Shown here: positions 1 to 7,765 of the stretch, one piece after another | How the letters are laid out: each line of letters starts with the position of its first letter | Numbering within the stretch: the stretch's first letter is position 1 | Source of the DNA: Burkholderiaceae bacterium | GTDB lineage: Bacteria; Pseudomonadota; Gammaproteobacteria; Burkholderiales; Burkholderiaceae_C | DNA: 11,492 nt | Direction: 5' to 3' | Assembly: GCA_029864165.1 (NCBI GenBank) | Contig: JAOTTZ010000024.1 | Location: forward strand, 1-11,492 | Program-made: the position numbers and the translations under genes | The notes under the pieces: model-generated | The model's database searches: none | Told to the model about the DNA's origin: nothing | Seen by the model: the letters and a program-made list of their open reading frames with translations, nothing else

Positions 1-4
1 GACA

Positions 5-1360
5 TTGACGTCCGACCCGCAGTGCTTGACGCGAAACTCGGTGGCTGAGAGTCAGGCTGTTGCCTACGTGATGAATGGCTATCCGCGCCTGTCCGAGACC
101 TTCATCACGCACGAAATCTATCAGCTTGAGCGCCTGGGCCTGCGCTTGCGCCTATTCTCCGTTAAACGCGAGCGCGAAGCCAAGGTGCATCCCGTGGTGG
201 CACAAGTCCGCGCCCCGCTGACTTACTTACCAAGGGCGACTTCCTTGTCGGGGGCCACGCTGGTGGGCTGGTTGGTACGCAACCTGCCCGCGTTTTGGCG
301 TGGCAACGCGGCAGTTGCGCTGCGCCACCCGATACGCTACTCGCGCACCCTGGCCAGCGCACTGGCCATGTGTTGGCGCCACCGCGACGGCAGCGGTTTG
401 CGGCTGCGCAAAGTGTTCCTGAAGGAGTTCTTGCAAGCCGGCCAGATTGCCTACGATGTGCTGCGCGCCGGGGACGTGAAACACCTGCACGGGCATTTTT
501 GCCACGGCGTGGCGACCATCACCTGGTTCACAAGTCGTCTGACTGGCATCCCGTTCAGCTTTACCGCACATGCCAAGGACATTTATCAAGCGGATCTCAA
601 CCCCGGCAATCTGCTGGAACGCAAGCTGGGCGCGGCCAGCTTCGTTGCCACTTGCACCTGCGCCAATGCCCAGGTGCTGCGGGCGCGCCATGCCCGACCC
701 GAAGACGTACACGCCATCTATCACGGGTTGGACACCGACTACTTCTCACCCTCGGAGCGCAGCGCCCGACGCGATGTACCGGTCATTCTGTCCGTAGGTC
801 GCTTTGTCGAAAAGAAAGGTTTCGATCACCTGATCGAGGCCTGTACCCACCTCAAGCATGACGGCGTTCTTTTTGGTTGCGTCATTGTCGGCGAGCGCGG
901 CAGTGCCTATGACAGCATCTGCGCACTGATCGCGCAGCGGGGCCTAGGTAACCACGTCAAACTGCGCAGCGAGGTGGCGCAAGACGAATTGCGCGAGATT
1001 TACCGAGCTGCCCGCGTTTTCGCCCTGCCCTGCCAAGTGATGCAGGACGGCGACCGCGATGGCATTCCCAACGTACTGGCCGAGGCAATGGCGATGGGCG
1101 TACCGGTGGTGTCCACTCGCATCTCTGGCATTCCTGAGCTGGTACGCAACGGCGTGCACGGGCTGCTGGTCGAGCCCCGCGATCCACGCGCGCTAGCTGA
1201 TGCGCTGCGTCGCGTGCTGGAAGACACGGCGCTGCATGCGCGCCTGGCCAGCGCCGGGCGGCAACGCATTTGCGAGTGCTTTGACTCCAGCCGCACCACA
1301 CTGGCGCTGCGTGACCTGTTCCTCGCGCAACTGCGCGCAAAACAGCCGGTGGGAGCATGA
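5..1360 (+). CDS. Glycosyltransferase family 4 (WcaL-like), possibly 5'-incomplete
   Basis: Predicted cytoplasmic or membrane-peripheral retaining GT4 enzyme that moves a sugar from a nucleotide donor to a growing exopolysaccharide or lipid-linked glycan. Counting from the TTG at 5 (451 aa), the acceptor-side N-domain carries YPRLSETFI (about 26-34), HGHF (162-165) and FTAHAKDIY (H189), all typical of the WcaL/colanic-acid type. The donor-side domain has SVGRFVEKKG (about 263-272), then DGIPNVLAEAMAMGVPVVST with E360. The usual first Glu of the EX7E motif is Asp352, a substitution I believe occurs in this branch. The start is unsure. TTG 5-7 overlaps a TGA at 6-8 in the manner of the later overlaps, but GTG 41 and ATG 71 are also in frame, and the frame is open to the window edge. 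The 3' end overlaps the lyase gene by 4 nt. The family is confident; donor and acceptor are unknown. Confidence 0.9.
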   Translation: MTSDPQCLTRNSVAESQAVAYVMNGYPRLSETFITHEIYQLERLGLRLRLFSVKREREAKVHPVVAQVRAPLTYLPRATSLSGATLVGWLVRNLPAFWRGNAAVALRHPIRYSRTLASALAMCWRHRDGSGLRLRKVFLKEFLQAGQIAYDVLRAGDVKHLHGHFCHGVATITWFTSRLTGIPFSFTAHAKDIYQADLNPGNLLERKLGAASFVATCTCANAQVLRARHARPEDVHAIYHGLDTDYFSPSERSARRDVPVILSVGRFVEKKGFDHLIEACTHLKHDGVLFGCVIVGERGSAYDSICALIAQRGLGNHVKLRSEVAQDELREIYRAARVFALPCQVMQDGDRDGIPNVLAEAMAMGVPVVSTRISGIPELVRNGVHGLLVEPRDPRALADALRRVLEDTALHARLASAGRQRICECFDSSRTTLALRDLFLAQLRAKQPVGA

Positions 1361-3471
1361 GCCTACCCGATCTTTGCATAGCGCAGCCCTCCGCGCAGCA
1401 GCTAGAGAACTCCATTTGGTGCGCGCCATTCGACGCGCTGGACGACGCGGCACTGCTCGCGCATTTTCGGGCACCGCGCGAAGTTCATTACTACGCGGTG
1501 GCCGACGCCGACGAAACCCGGCCGGACAAGATCGAGGCGCTGATGCATGGCCGCTTTGAATTCAACGGCGAAACACACGCAATGCCCGACCCCTTGGACT
1601 GGTTGGCCAACCCCAGTAAAGACGTGGAGTGGCACATCTTGCTGCACAAGTTTTACTACGCCGTAGGCCTGGGCCTGGCCTTCAAGCGCAGCGGTGAGGC
1701 CCGCTACGCGCGGCGCTGGGCCGAGTTGCTCGATGGCTGGATGGCAAGCACGCCCCCCGGCTTTATCGCCGCCGACGTGACCGGCCGTCGTGTGCAGAAC
1801 TGGATTTATAGCTACCACTTGTTCGTCACGCACGCGGCACGCACTGCCATAGATGCCGCCTTCCATCGCCGCTTGCTGCAATCGTTGCACGAACAGGTCG
1901 AGTATTTGTGCACAAACTTAGCGCCTAAGCGAAACCACCGCACCCTGGAGCTCTTCGCCATATTTCTTGCCGGCGCGGTATTCCCAGAAATGCGCAGGGC
2001 GACACATTGGCGCGAATTCGCGCTTGATCAAACGATCGACAACCTCAAGCACGACTTTCTCAGCGACGGCGTGCATTGCGAGCTATCGACCGACTACCAC
2101 CACTTGGTGCTGCGCAATGTCTTGCACATCCGGCAGCTTGCAACCATGAACACTATGCCGGTGCCGGCCGCCATGGACGAGGCACTGCAACGCGCGCTCG
2201 AGTTCAGCCTGCATGCGCACAAGCCCGACGGGTTGGTGCCCAGTCTCTCCGACGGAGATTCGCGCAGCTTCCTTGAGTTGTTGCAACAAGGGGCCGAACT
2301 CTACGGGCGCGAAGATATGCTTTTCGTCGCCACACGCGGTGCCAAGGGAACGGCACCTCAGCGCCGAATTGCGCACTTCGCTGCCAGTGGCTACAGCGTC
2401 CTGCGCAGTGGCTGGGGCCAGGGTGGCGCGGACTTCGCTGACCAGCAGTACCTGGTCTTTGATTGCGGGCCACTCGGCGAAGGCAATCACGGTCACTTCG
2501 ACTGTTTGAGTCTTGAGTTGGCCGCATTTGGCCGTTCGTTGATTGTTGATCCCGGACGCTACACCTATAGCGAGGCGATAGACCCCGCCGAAGGCATCAA
2601 CTGGCGCGTACATTTTCGCGGCACCGCGGCGCACAACACTGTGTGCGTGGATGGCCTGAATCAGACGCGATACATGCCCAAGGTGGTCAAGGAGACATCG
2701 CGCCACGCGAACGGGTCGGTGCGCCACAAGATCAGCGGGCCGCCGCCGCGAGCACAGATGCTTGAACGCTACAGCGCTGACCACCTGGACCTATTGCATG
2801 GTTGCGCGCAAAGCTATGAATACGACGCGCTGCACGAGCGCTGCATTGTTTTCGTCGATCGTAGCTACTGGATCGTGAGTGACTGGCTGCGCGCCGATAG
2901 CGAGCACGGCTACGTGCTGAATTTTCAACTCGGTGCACACGCAAATGGGCATGCTGAGCTGTCCTTGAGCGACGGGCTGCGCGTGCGCAGCCCGGGTTTG
3001 TTGATCGCACAACCCGCGCGCGCCGGCGTGCACCACGCGCTAGCCGACAGCTGGGTTTCGGCACGCTATGGCGATAAACAACCTGCGCCCGCGTTGCGCA
3101 GCAGCATAACGGCCCGCAACGCCAATTTCGATACATTGCTGCTGCCGTGGAGGGGTTGCGAGCCGGCGATCGAGCTTGAGGACTGCGCCGTCCAAGCTGC
3201 CGGCTCTGGCGCAGTGACGGGTGCGCGGGCGCTGCGACTGCGCATGACGGTCGCCGGCGAGCGCGTCACCGACACCTGGTTCCACGCACGCGACGCGAGC
3301 GTATCGCAGTGGCGCATCGGGCGCTTCGAGTTCAGGGGGCGCTGGCTGCATTGGCGTGAGTCCGCTGAGGGCCGCGTGTTGCACGCGATCTCGCACGCTA
3401 ACGCGCTGTTGCAAGAGGCGAGCGGTAGCAGTTGCACACCGGTGACGCTCGAAACTGCGGAGGTCGCATGA
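1357..3471 (+). CDS. Heparinase II/III-family polysaccharide lyase
   Basis: Likely lyase that cleaves uronic-acid-containing glycans by beta-elimination (704 aa). The N-terminal half is an alpha/alpha-toroid (Hepar_II_III_N-like) with a WLANP...W..LLHKFYYAVGLG segment around residues 85-110, an N193-H194-R motif and DGVHCELSTDYHHL with the candidate catalytic Tyr247. The C-terminal beta-sandwich (PF07940-like) begins near GEGNHGHFDCLSLELAAFG, with H378 and H380, followed by VDPGRYTY and FRGTAAHNTVCVDG with H426. These pieces and their order match the family closely. The N-terminus is polar (MSLPDLCIAQPS...), and I see no signal peptide or membrane segment, so the protein is predicted cytoplasmic. 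That is odd for an enzyme acting on an exported polymer. The start ATG overlaps the GT4 stop as ATGA, with GGTGGGAG just upstream. It may trim or recycle glycan made by this operon; the substrate cannot be read from the sequence. Confidence 0.92.
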   Translation: MSLPDLCIAQPSAQQLENSIWCAPFDALDDAALLAHFRAPREVHYYAVADADETRPDKIEALMHGRFEFNGETHAMPDPLDWLANPSKDVEWHILLHKFYYAVGLGLAFKRSGEARYARRWAELLDGWMASTPPGFIAADVTGRRVQNWIYSYHLFVTHAARTAIDAAFHRRLLQSLHEQVEYLCTNLAPKRNHRTLELFAIFLAGAVFPEMRRATHWREFALDQTIDNLKHDFLSDGVHCELSTDYHHLVLRNVLHIRQLATMNTMPVPAAMDEALQRALEFSLHAHKPDGLVPSLSDGDSRSFLELLQQGAELYGREDMLFVATRGAKGTAPQRRIAHFAASGYSVLRSGWGQGGADFADQQYLVFDCGPLGEGNHGHFDCLSLELAAFGRSLIVDPGRYTYSEAIDPAEGINWRVHFRGTAAHNTVCVDGLNQTRYMPKVVKETSRHANGSVRHKISGPPPRAQMLERYSADHLDLLHGCAQSYEYDALHERCIVFVDRSYWIVSDWLRADSEHGYVLNFQLGAHANGHAELSLSDGLRVRSPGLLIAQPARAGVHHALADSWVSARYGDKQPAPALRSSITARNANFDTLLLPWRGCEPAIELEDCAVQAAGSGAVTGARALRLRMTVAGERVTDTWFHARDASVSQWRIGRFEFRGRWLHWRESAEGRVLHAISHANALLQEASGSSCTPVTLETAEVA
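3459..3464 (+). promoter_or_regulatory. Strong Shine-Dalgarno deciding the first kinase start
   Basis: GGAGGT lies 3 nt before the ATG at 3468, inside the 3' end of the lyase gene. It is a near-consensus ribosome binding site. It supports ATG 3468, which overlaps the lyase stop as ATGA, over the in-frame TTG at 3432 that would give a longer reading frame. Confidence 0.6.
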
Positions 3472-4892
3472 GCCACGTCCTCCCACACGACCCTGCGCTG
3501 CCCCAACTTGCGACAGCGCTAAACGAACAAGCCATGGCCGAAGTGTTCGCGACCGAGTTGTGCTCTCAAGGCCAACTGCAAGTGCAGGGCTGTGCGGTCG
3601 ACCGCATCAAGTACCGACCGCGCCGCAGCTGTAGCGTCTCTTATCTGCTGGCGCTGCGCGATCAACGTAGCGGCCGGGCCTTCAAGCAGCGCGTGGCGGC
3701 CCGCTATTGCGTCACTGGCGACTCTGCGCGTCGCCACGCCAAGCTCGCCAGCCGAGCAAGCCGCCCCTCACCGGCCGGCCCCACGTTATCCCACGTCGCA
3801 TCGCTCAACCTGCTGGCGCACTGGCTGCCCAACGACGCGCGGCTTGATGCTGTTGCCGAGCTTGACGACGACATGCACATGCGTGACCGGTGGCTACCCG
3901 AGGTGGTGGCTGCACTGACCCACGGGCAGGGCCGCTTGCTCGCTTACGAAACGAGCCTCGTGCAGTATGTGCCCGAACACCGTGTATGCGCACGTGTCGA
4001 CATGCATCTGCAAGAGGCTCCGGGTTTGCCGATGGTGGCGCGCTCTGTATACGCGAAAGCTGACGCCGAGCGGAGCGGCCCAGTGACGCATAACGTGATG
4101 CAGGCCTTGAGTGGAGGTGCGGCTCAGCTTGCCGGGAAGCTGCGAACGCCGCGCGCTATCCTCTGGCAAGCCGATTCGGGCCTGCATTGGCATGCTGCGG
4201 CGCCAGGTCGCCCACTGCTCGACATTTCGCCGTACGTCAGCCCGACGCTCGCCTCACGTGTCGGCGCGCAATTGGCCGCGCTGCACTCAACGCCGGTGCC
4301 TATTGCCCACGCGGACATGCTCACGGAGCTGGAGCAACGGCCAAGCCAAGTGGCTGATTTGCTGGGGCTTGTTGAAGCTGAATGGCAACCGATGCTGCGG
4401 CGTCTCGTGCGCACGCTTGAAGAAGGCGTGGGTAGGCTGACCGGTCTGCCGTCGGTCACCCTGCATGGCGACTTGCATCCTCGCAACATTCTGGTAGACG
4501 GACAGCGTCTGACGCTGATCGATCTGGACGGTGTGCGGCCCGGCCCGGCAGCATACGAACTCGGCGCTTGGATCGCCGACGCGCTTTACCGCGCGGTGCT
4601 GACCGGCTTGACCCTGGAGTCAGTCGCACCCGCTTGGCGCGCTTTTCTGGGCGCATATGCTGACGCTACCGCCCTGTGCACCGTGACACAGCCACTGCTC
4701 GCATGGTGCACTGCGTATCACCTGCTATGCACGCGCGCCTACCGCTGCGTGGCGAATCTAAAACCGGGACGCTATGCAGCCGTGCCCAAGCTCATCAGTC
4801 TGGCCACAGCAATCGCACGCGCAGAGACACCGGACGCGGCCCGCCGTTGCGCATTCAGCACGGGCGGACATTTGATGCGAGATGCCGCATGA
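3468..4892 (+). CDS. APH-fold phosphotransferase / small-molecule kinase, paralogue 1
   Basis: A 474-aa protein of the aminoglycoside-phosphotransferase (APH/choline kinase-like) superfamily, predicted cytoplasmic. The C-lobe carries the catalytic loop HGDLHPRNIL (333-342; D335 as catalytic base, N340 as metal ligand) and the DFG-like metal motif IDLDG (D352, D354). The long N-terminal half holds KYRPRRSCSVSY near residue 50, WLPND (LPND at 120-123) and QYVPEHR (Y167), landmarks repeated at nearly the same positions in the next gene. The ATG is chosen because it overlaps the lyase stop and follows a strong Shine-Dalgarno. APH-like enzymes include sugar kinases such as the anomeric kinases NahK and AmgK, so in this operon a sugar or oligosaccharide substrate is more likely than an antibiotic. 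That is inference; the fold is clear and the substrate is not. Confidence 0.82.
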   Translation: MSHVLPHDPALPQLATALNEQAMAEVFATELCSQGQLQVQGCAVDRIKYRPRRSCSVSYLLALRDQRSGRAFKQRVAARYCVTGDSARRHAKLASRASRPSPAGPTLSHVASLNLLAHWLPNDARLDAVAELDDDMHMRDRWLPEVVAALTHGQGRLLAYETSLVQYVPEHRVCARVDMHLQEAPGLPMVARSVYAKADAERSGPVTHNVMQALSGGAAQLAGKLRTPRAILWQADSGLHWHAAAPGRPLLDISPYVSPTLASRVGAQLAALHSTPVPIAHADMLTELEQRPSQVADLLGLVEAEWQPMLRRLVRTLEEGVGRLTGLPSVTLHGDLHPRNILVDGQRLTLIDLDGVRPGPAAYELGAWIADALYRAVLTGLTLESVAPAWRAFLGAYADATALCTVTQPLLAWCTAYHLLCTRAYRCVANLKPGRYAAVPKLISLATAIARAETPDAARRCAFSTGGHLMRDAA

Positions 4893-6256
4893 GGCATGAG
4901 GCGGATATGGCTGCCCCGCTGCTTGACGCAGACATGATGGGTGGGTGGTTCCAGCATAGTCTGCCCGGCTACGAACACGTGCAGGTGCGCTCGTGTCGCA
5001 TTCACCAAACTCGCCGCCGCATTTCACGCAAGACCGAACAGCAGGGCGCGCCGTTTCTGGGCGTCGTCTACACGCTTGAATTGTGTGATCGCGATACGGA
5101 CACGGTAATGACGCAATGGCTCTATGCGAAGGCTTACACGCTGGGCGCAAGCGCGGCAGCGCTGCGCGAAGCGAGTGCCGCTGCGCAGACCCGCCCGCAG
5201 GTCGGGCTGCCCCTGGTGCGGATTGAGCCGCTGGATATGTTGGTGTGGGCCCTGCCAAACGACCCAGCGCTGCCGCATCTGCCGCAATTCCTCGATGCAA
5301 CCTTGGTGCACACGCTACTGGGCTGCGCCGGCTCGCTTCACAAGCAAGAACCAGACTCGCCACTGCCGAAGGCGCAAATCTTCCGCTACGAGCCCGAAGA
5401 GCACTGTACCGCGTACTTCGAATTTGGCGCTATGAACGGCGAGCCGATTGCATGCTATGGCAAGACCTACGTCAACGGTCAGTGGCTGGCCGCGGCGAGA
5501 CGGATAGAGGTCTTGCGGTGGCGTAGCCAGTCCGATCCGGGGTCTTTTGTGATCGCGCAGCCGCTGGGCAGCAGCGACGCGCTGCACGCGGTGTGGCAAG
5601 TTGCCGTGCAAGGCCAGCCGCTCAGAGATTGCCTTCGTGGGCTGCGCGGGGAGATCTGGATAGCCAGACTTGCGCGGGCCCTTGCTCGTTTACACGCCGC
5701 GCCTTCGCAGGCAGAAGACTTGCTCTCGCCCCAGATGCTGTTGGAGAGAACGCAAAAGCAGCGCGCCAAGTTGGTTCGCGCTGACGCCCGTCTGGCCCAG
5801 GCACTGGACCTGGCGTTGCACCACCTGCAGTGCAACCCGCCAGTGGTAACGCCGCGGGTAACGATCCATGGCGACTTCCACGTCGATCAAATGCTGTGTG
5901 CCGGCGAGCGCGTGGTGCTGTTCGACTTCGACAATTTCGCCACCGGCAGCCCGGCCCACGACGTGGCCGACTTTGTGAGCCAGTGGCTCACCGATGCGTC
6001 GTTCCGGCCTGAGCGCGACGCGGCGCTGGTTCGCGGGTTCGTCGCGCACTACCTTGCATGCGCGCCGCAACCGCCGAGCCGGTCTGAACTCGACTGGTAT
6101 CTGCGCCTGCTGTGCTTGCGCAAGGCCTACAGCTTCTTCGTGCGCCACCGCGCTGGCTGGCGCGAGCGAGTGCTGCACGCCGCAGCACTCGCCGCTCGCG
6201 GTGGACTTGATCCGATGTTGCCGCCGGCGGCGCTTGCGCTCGAGACCGATCCATGA
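4889..6256 (+). CDS. APH-fold phosphotransferase / small-molecule kinase, paralogue 2
   Basis: A 455-aa second APH-superfamily kinase, predicted cytoplasmic. Residues 327-336 read HGDFHVDQML (catalytic D329), and the DFG-like motif is FDFDN (D346, D348). Q334 takes the place of the Asn that normally helps bind metal; both Asp residues are kept, so the protein may still be active. ALPND (LPND at 122-125) and FRYEPEE (Y167) align with the LPND at 120-123 and Y167 of the previous gene, which points to an old tandem duplication. The start at 4889 overlaps the preceding stop as ATGA. An alternative is ATG 4907 (449 aa), which has GAGG 5 nt upstream. The 3' end overlaps the next small ORF by 4 nt. 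A sugar-kinase role in polysaccharide precursor or salvage metabolism is inferred from position only. Confidence 0.8.
   Translation: MRHEADMAAPLLDADMMGGWFQHSLPGYEHVQVRSCRIHQTRRRISRKTEQQGAPFLGVVYTLELCDRDTDTVMTQWLYAKAYTLGASAAALREASAAAQTRPQVGLPLVRIEPLDMLVWALPNDPALPHLPQFLDATLVHTLLGCAGSLHKQEPDSPLPKAQIFRYEPEEHCTAYFEFGAMNGEPIACYGKTYVNGQWLAAARRIEVLRWRSQSDPGSFVIAQPLGSSDALHAVWQVAVQGQPLRDCLRGLRGEIWIARLARALARLHAAPSQAEDLLSPQMLLERTQKQRAKLVRADARLAQALDLALHHLQCNPPVVTPRVTIHGDFHVDQMLCAGERVVLFDFDNFATGSPAHDVADFVSQWLTDASFRPERDAALVRGFVAHYLACAPQPPSRSELDWYLRLLCLRKAYSFFVRHRAGWRERVLHAAALAARGGLDPMLPPAALALETDP
6166..6192 (+). other. Inverted repeat with 11-bp arms inside kinase paralogue 2
   Basis: GCGAGTGCTGC and GCAGCACTCGC are perfect 11-bp arms around a 5-nt loop (ACGCC), ending about 64 nt before the kinase stop. 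No T-run follows, so it is not a rho-independent terminator. It lies in codons for an Arg/Ala-rich helix and may be chance. A role in mRNA stability or translation pausing is only a possibility. Confidence 0.35.
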
Positions 6257-6555
6257 GCGGCTCGCCGCGTTTTCGCACCCTGATCTTGGTGTGCCTGAGA
6301 GAGCCGCGGGGACCACTCGCGCCGGTCGCGCTGTGCCTGCTGGGTGTCTTTCCTGCGGACTTCTTCGCGCACTGGCCGCTGAAGTTCGTTGGCGGCACTT
6401 TCTTGCCTTGCGACCCTTGGCCGTCCTCACCCTCGCAGTTGCACAAGCTGCTGTCCATTGCCACCCGGCTGGCCTCGACTGCGTTGAGCGGGGCCATCGC
6501 GCTGCTGCAGATCCACAGTCTTCGCCTTTCGTTGGTGGAGCGCACCCGTGTGTAG
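6253..6555 (+). CDS. Small hypothetical protein (100 aa)
   Basis: Not recognised. The reading frame fills the space between kinase 2 and the next glycosyltransferase. Its ATG overlaps the kinase stop as ATGA, and its TAG lies 5 nt inside the next gene, so it joins the chain of coupled frames. By hand count about 81 of 100 codons end in G or C, as expected for a translated frame here, and both other + frames are less convincing (the kinase frame meets a stop soon after 6256). The product is rich in Leu, Pro and Phe, with moderately hydrophobic stretches (about residues 8-14, 23-38 and 73-86) but no clear transmembrane helix, signal peptide, Cys/His metal site or catalytic motif. The Shine-Dalgarno is weak, so expression would depend on coupling to the kinase. 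It could be a small accessory protein or the remnant of a larger gene. Confidence 0.5.
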   Translation: MSGSPRFRTLILVCLREPRGPLAPVALCLLGVFPADFFAHWPLKFVGGTFLPCDPWPSSPSQLHKLLSIATRLASTALSGAIALLQIHSLRLSLVERTRV

Positions 6556-7765
6556 CGCCCCGGCCTTCGCAGCGCGGCCGACGCTGCTGTTTTATTGTCA
6601 GCATTCGCTGGGCATCGGTCACTTGACGCGCTCGTTTGCGTTGGTTCACGCCTTGACCAAGTGCTTTCGGGTCGTGTTCTTGAATGGTGGCCGGCTGCCG
6701 CCGAACATCCACGTGCCGCCGGACTGCGAGCTCATCGACTTGCCGCCGCTGGGCATGGACGATGGGCACACCGTGGTGAGCCGCGATGCCAGCCACGACC
6801 TTGCGCAGGCACAGGCCAAGCGGCGCGCGCTCATCGAGCGCTGTGCGCTCACGCTTCGACCGGCGGTTTTACTGGTCGAATTGTTCCCGTTCGGACGCAA
6901 GAAGTTTGCCGGCGAGATTTTGTCGATGATCCGGCTGACTCGTCGACAGTCTGGCGCACGAGCGATGGTGGTGTGCAGCCTGCGCGACATCTTGGTTGAC
7001 GTGCGGCCCGACCAGCAGCTTCACGACGAGCGCGCACGCTGGCTGGCTGACCGCTACTTCGATGCGGTGTTGGTACATGCCGACCCTGGGTTTGCACGTC
7101 TGGGCGACAGTTTTCGTCCCAGGCGACCGCTGCGTACATCGGTGCATTACACCGGCTATGTCGTTCCCACCCGTCCGGCTGCGAACGTAGCATCAGCCGA
7201 TCAACGCGGCTCGCACCTGCTGGTTTCCGCCGCTGGTGGCATCGTCGGCTCACGACTCTTTCACGCCGCGTTACAGGCGCGCACGCTGCTCCAGCATCCG
7301 CTTCCCATACGTGTGATCGCTGGTCCCTTCCTGCCCGATGCGCACTGGGCAGCGCTACAGCATGCAGCCGATGGTGTGCCGGGTGTAGACCTGCTGCGCC
7401 GCGTGCCCGACATGGTCGCGCAAATGCGCACCGCACGCGCCTCGCTCAGTCAATGTGGCTACAACACCGCGCTGGACATCGTGGTGTCAGGCGTGCCCGC
7501 GCTGGTGGTGCCCTATCAGACACCGACCGAGAACGAACAACACGAACGTGCGACGCGGCTAGCCGCACTCGGCACGTTGCTGCACTTGAGCGAGGCAGAG
7601 TTGACGCCACAGTGCTTGGCGGCGGAAATCGGAACGCTGATGCGATTCTCTCCGCGACCAGCGGCACTCGATCTCGACGGCGCAACGCGCAGCACGGAGT
7701 TGTTGGACCAGCTCCTCTGGGCGGGAATTCACGCGCGGGGAAATTCATATGTCAACACTCCCTAA
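6548..7765 (+). CDS. MurG/GT28-like glycosyltransferase (COG4671 type)
   Basis: A 405-aa GT-B glycosyltransferase, predicted cytoplasmic or at the inner face of the inner membrane. The N-domain opens with a Rossmann strand and HSLGIGHLTRS (GIGH at 22-25), the GxGH...R motif of MurG/GT28-like and COG4671 proteins. The C-domain has LLVSAAGGIVGSRL (GG at 230-231) and the donor-binding segment QCGYNTALDIVVSGVPALVV (QCGYNT at 302-307), then EQHERATRLAALG. The GTG start is supported by GGAG at 6537-6540, 7 nt upstream, and leaves an 8-nt overlap with the small ORF. It differs in family from the GT4 at the start of the window, so the operon likely forms at least two linkages. It overlaps the deacetylase gene by 17 nt. 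The acceptor and the sugar donor cannot be told. Confidence 0.85.
   Translation: MCSAPAFAARPTLLFYCQHSLGIGHLTRSFALVHALTKCFRVVFLNGGRLPPNIHVPPDCELIDLPPLGMDDGHTVVSRDASHDLAQAQAKRRALIERCALTLRPAVLLVELFPFGRKKFAGEILSMIRLTRRQSGARAMVVCSLRDILVDVRPDQQLHDERARWLADRYFDAVLVHADPGFARLGDSFRPRRPLRTSVHYTGYVVPTRPAANVASADQRGSHLLVSAAGGIVGSRLFHAALQARTLLQHPLPIRVIAGPFLPDAHWAALQHAADGVPGVDLLRRVPDMVAQMRTARASLSQCGYNTALDIVVSGVPALVVPYQTPTENEQHERATRLAALGTLLHLSEAELTPQCLAAEIGTLMRFSPRPAALDLDGATRSTELLDQLLWAGIHARGNSYVNTP

Noticed and set aside
3432..3467. TTG start 12 codons upstream for kinase 1
   Set aside because: ATG 3468 has a near-consensus Shine-Dalgarno and overlaps the previous stop like its neighbours.
4676..4888. Upstream extension of kinase 2
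   Set aside because: It lies entirely inside the first kinase and is low-quality Arg/His-rich sequence; the ATGA junction at 4889 is a better start.
3468..6256. Antibiotic-resistance kinases
   Set aside because: They match APH only at fold level, have a long extra N-terminal half and sit in a polysaccharide operon, so a resistance label would mislead.
5690..6796. 368-codon open frame on the minus strand across kinase 2, the small ORF and the start of the glycosyltransferase
   Set aside because: It is antisense to clear catalytic motifs of known families, its own translation is Arg/Gln/His-rich with no recognisable domain, and it breaks the one-strand operon layout. It is a GC-rich shadow.
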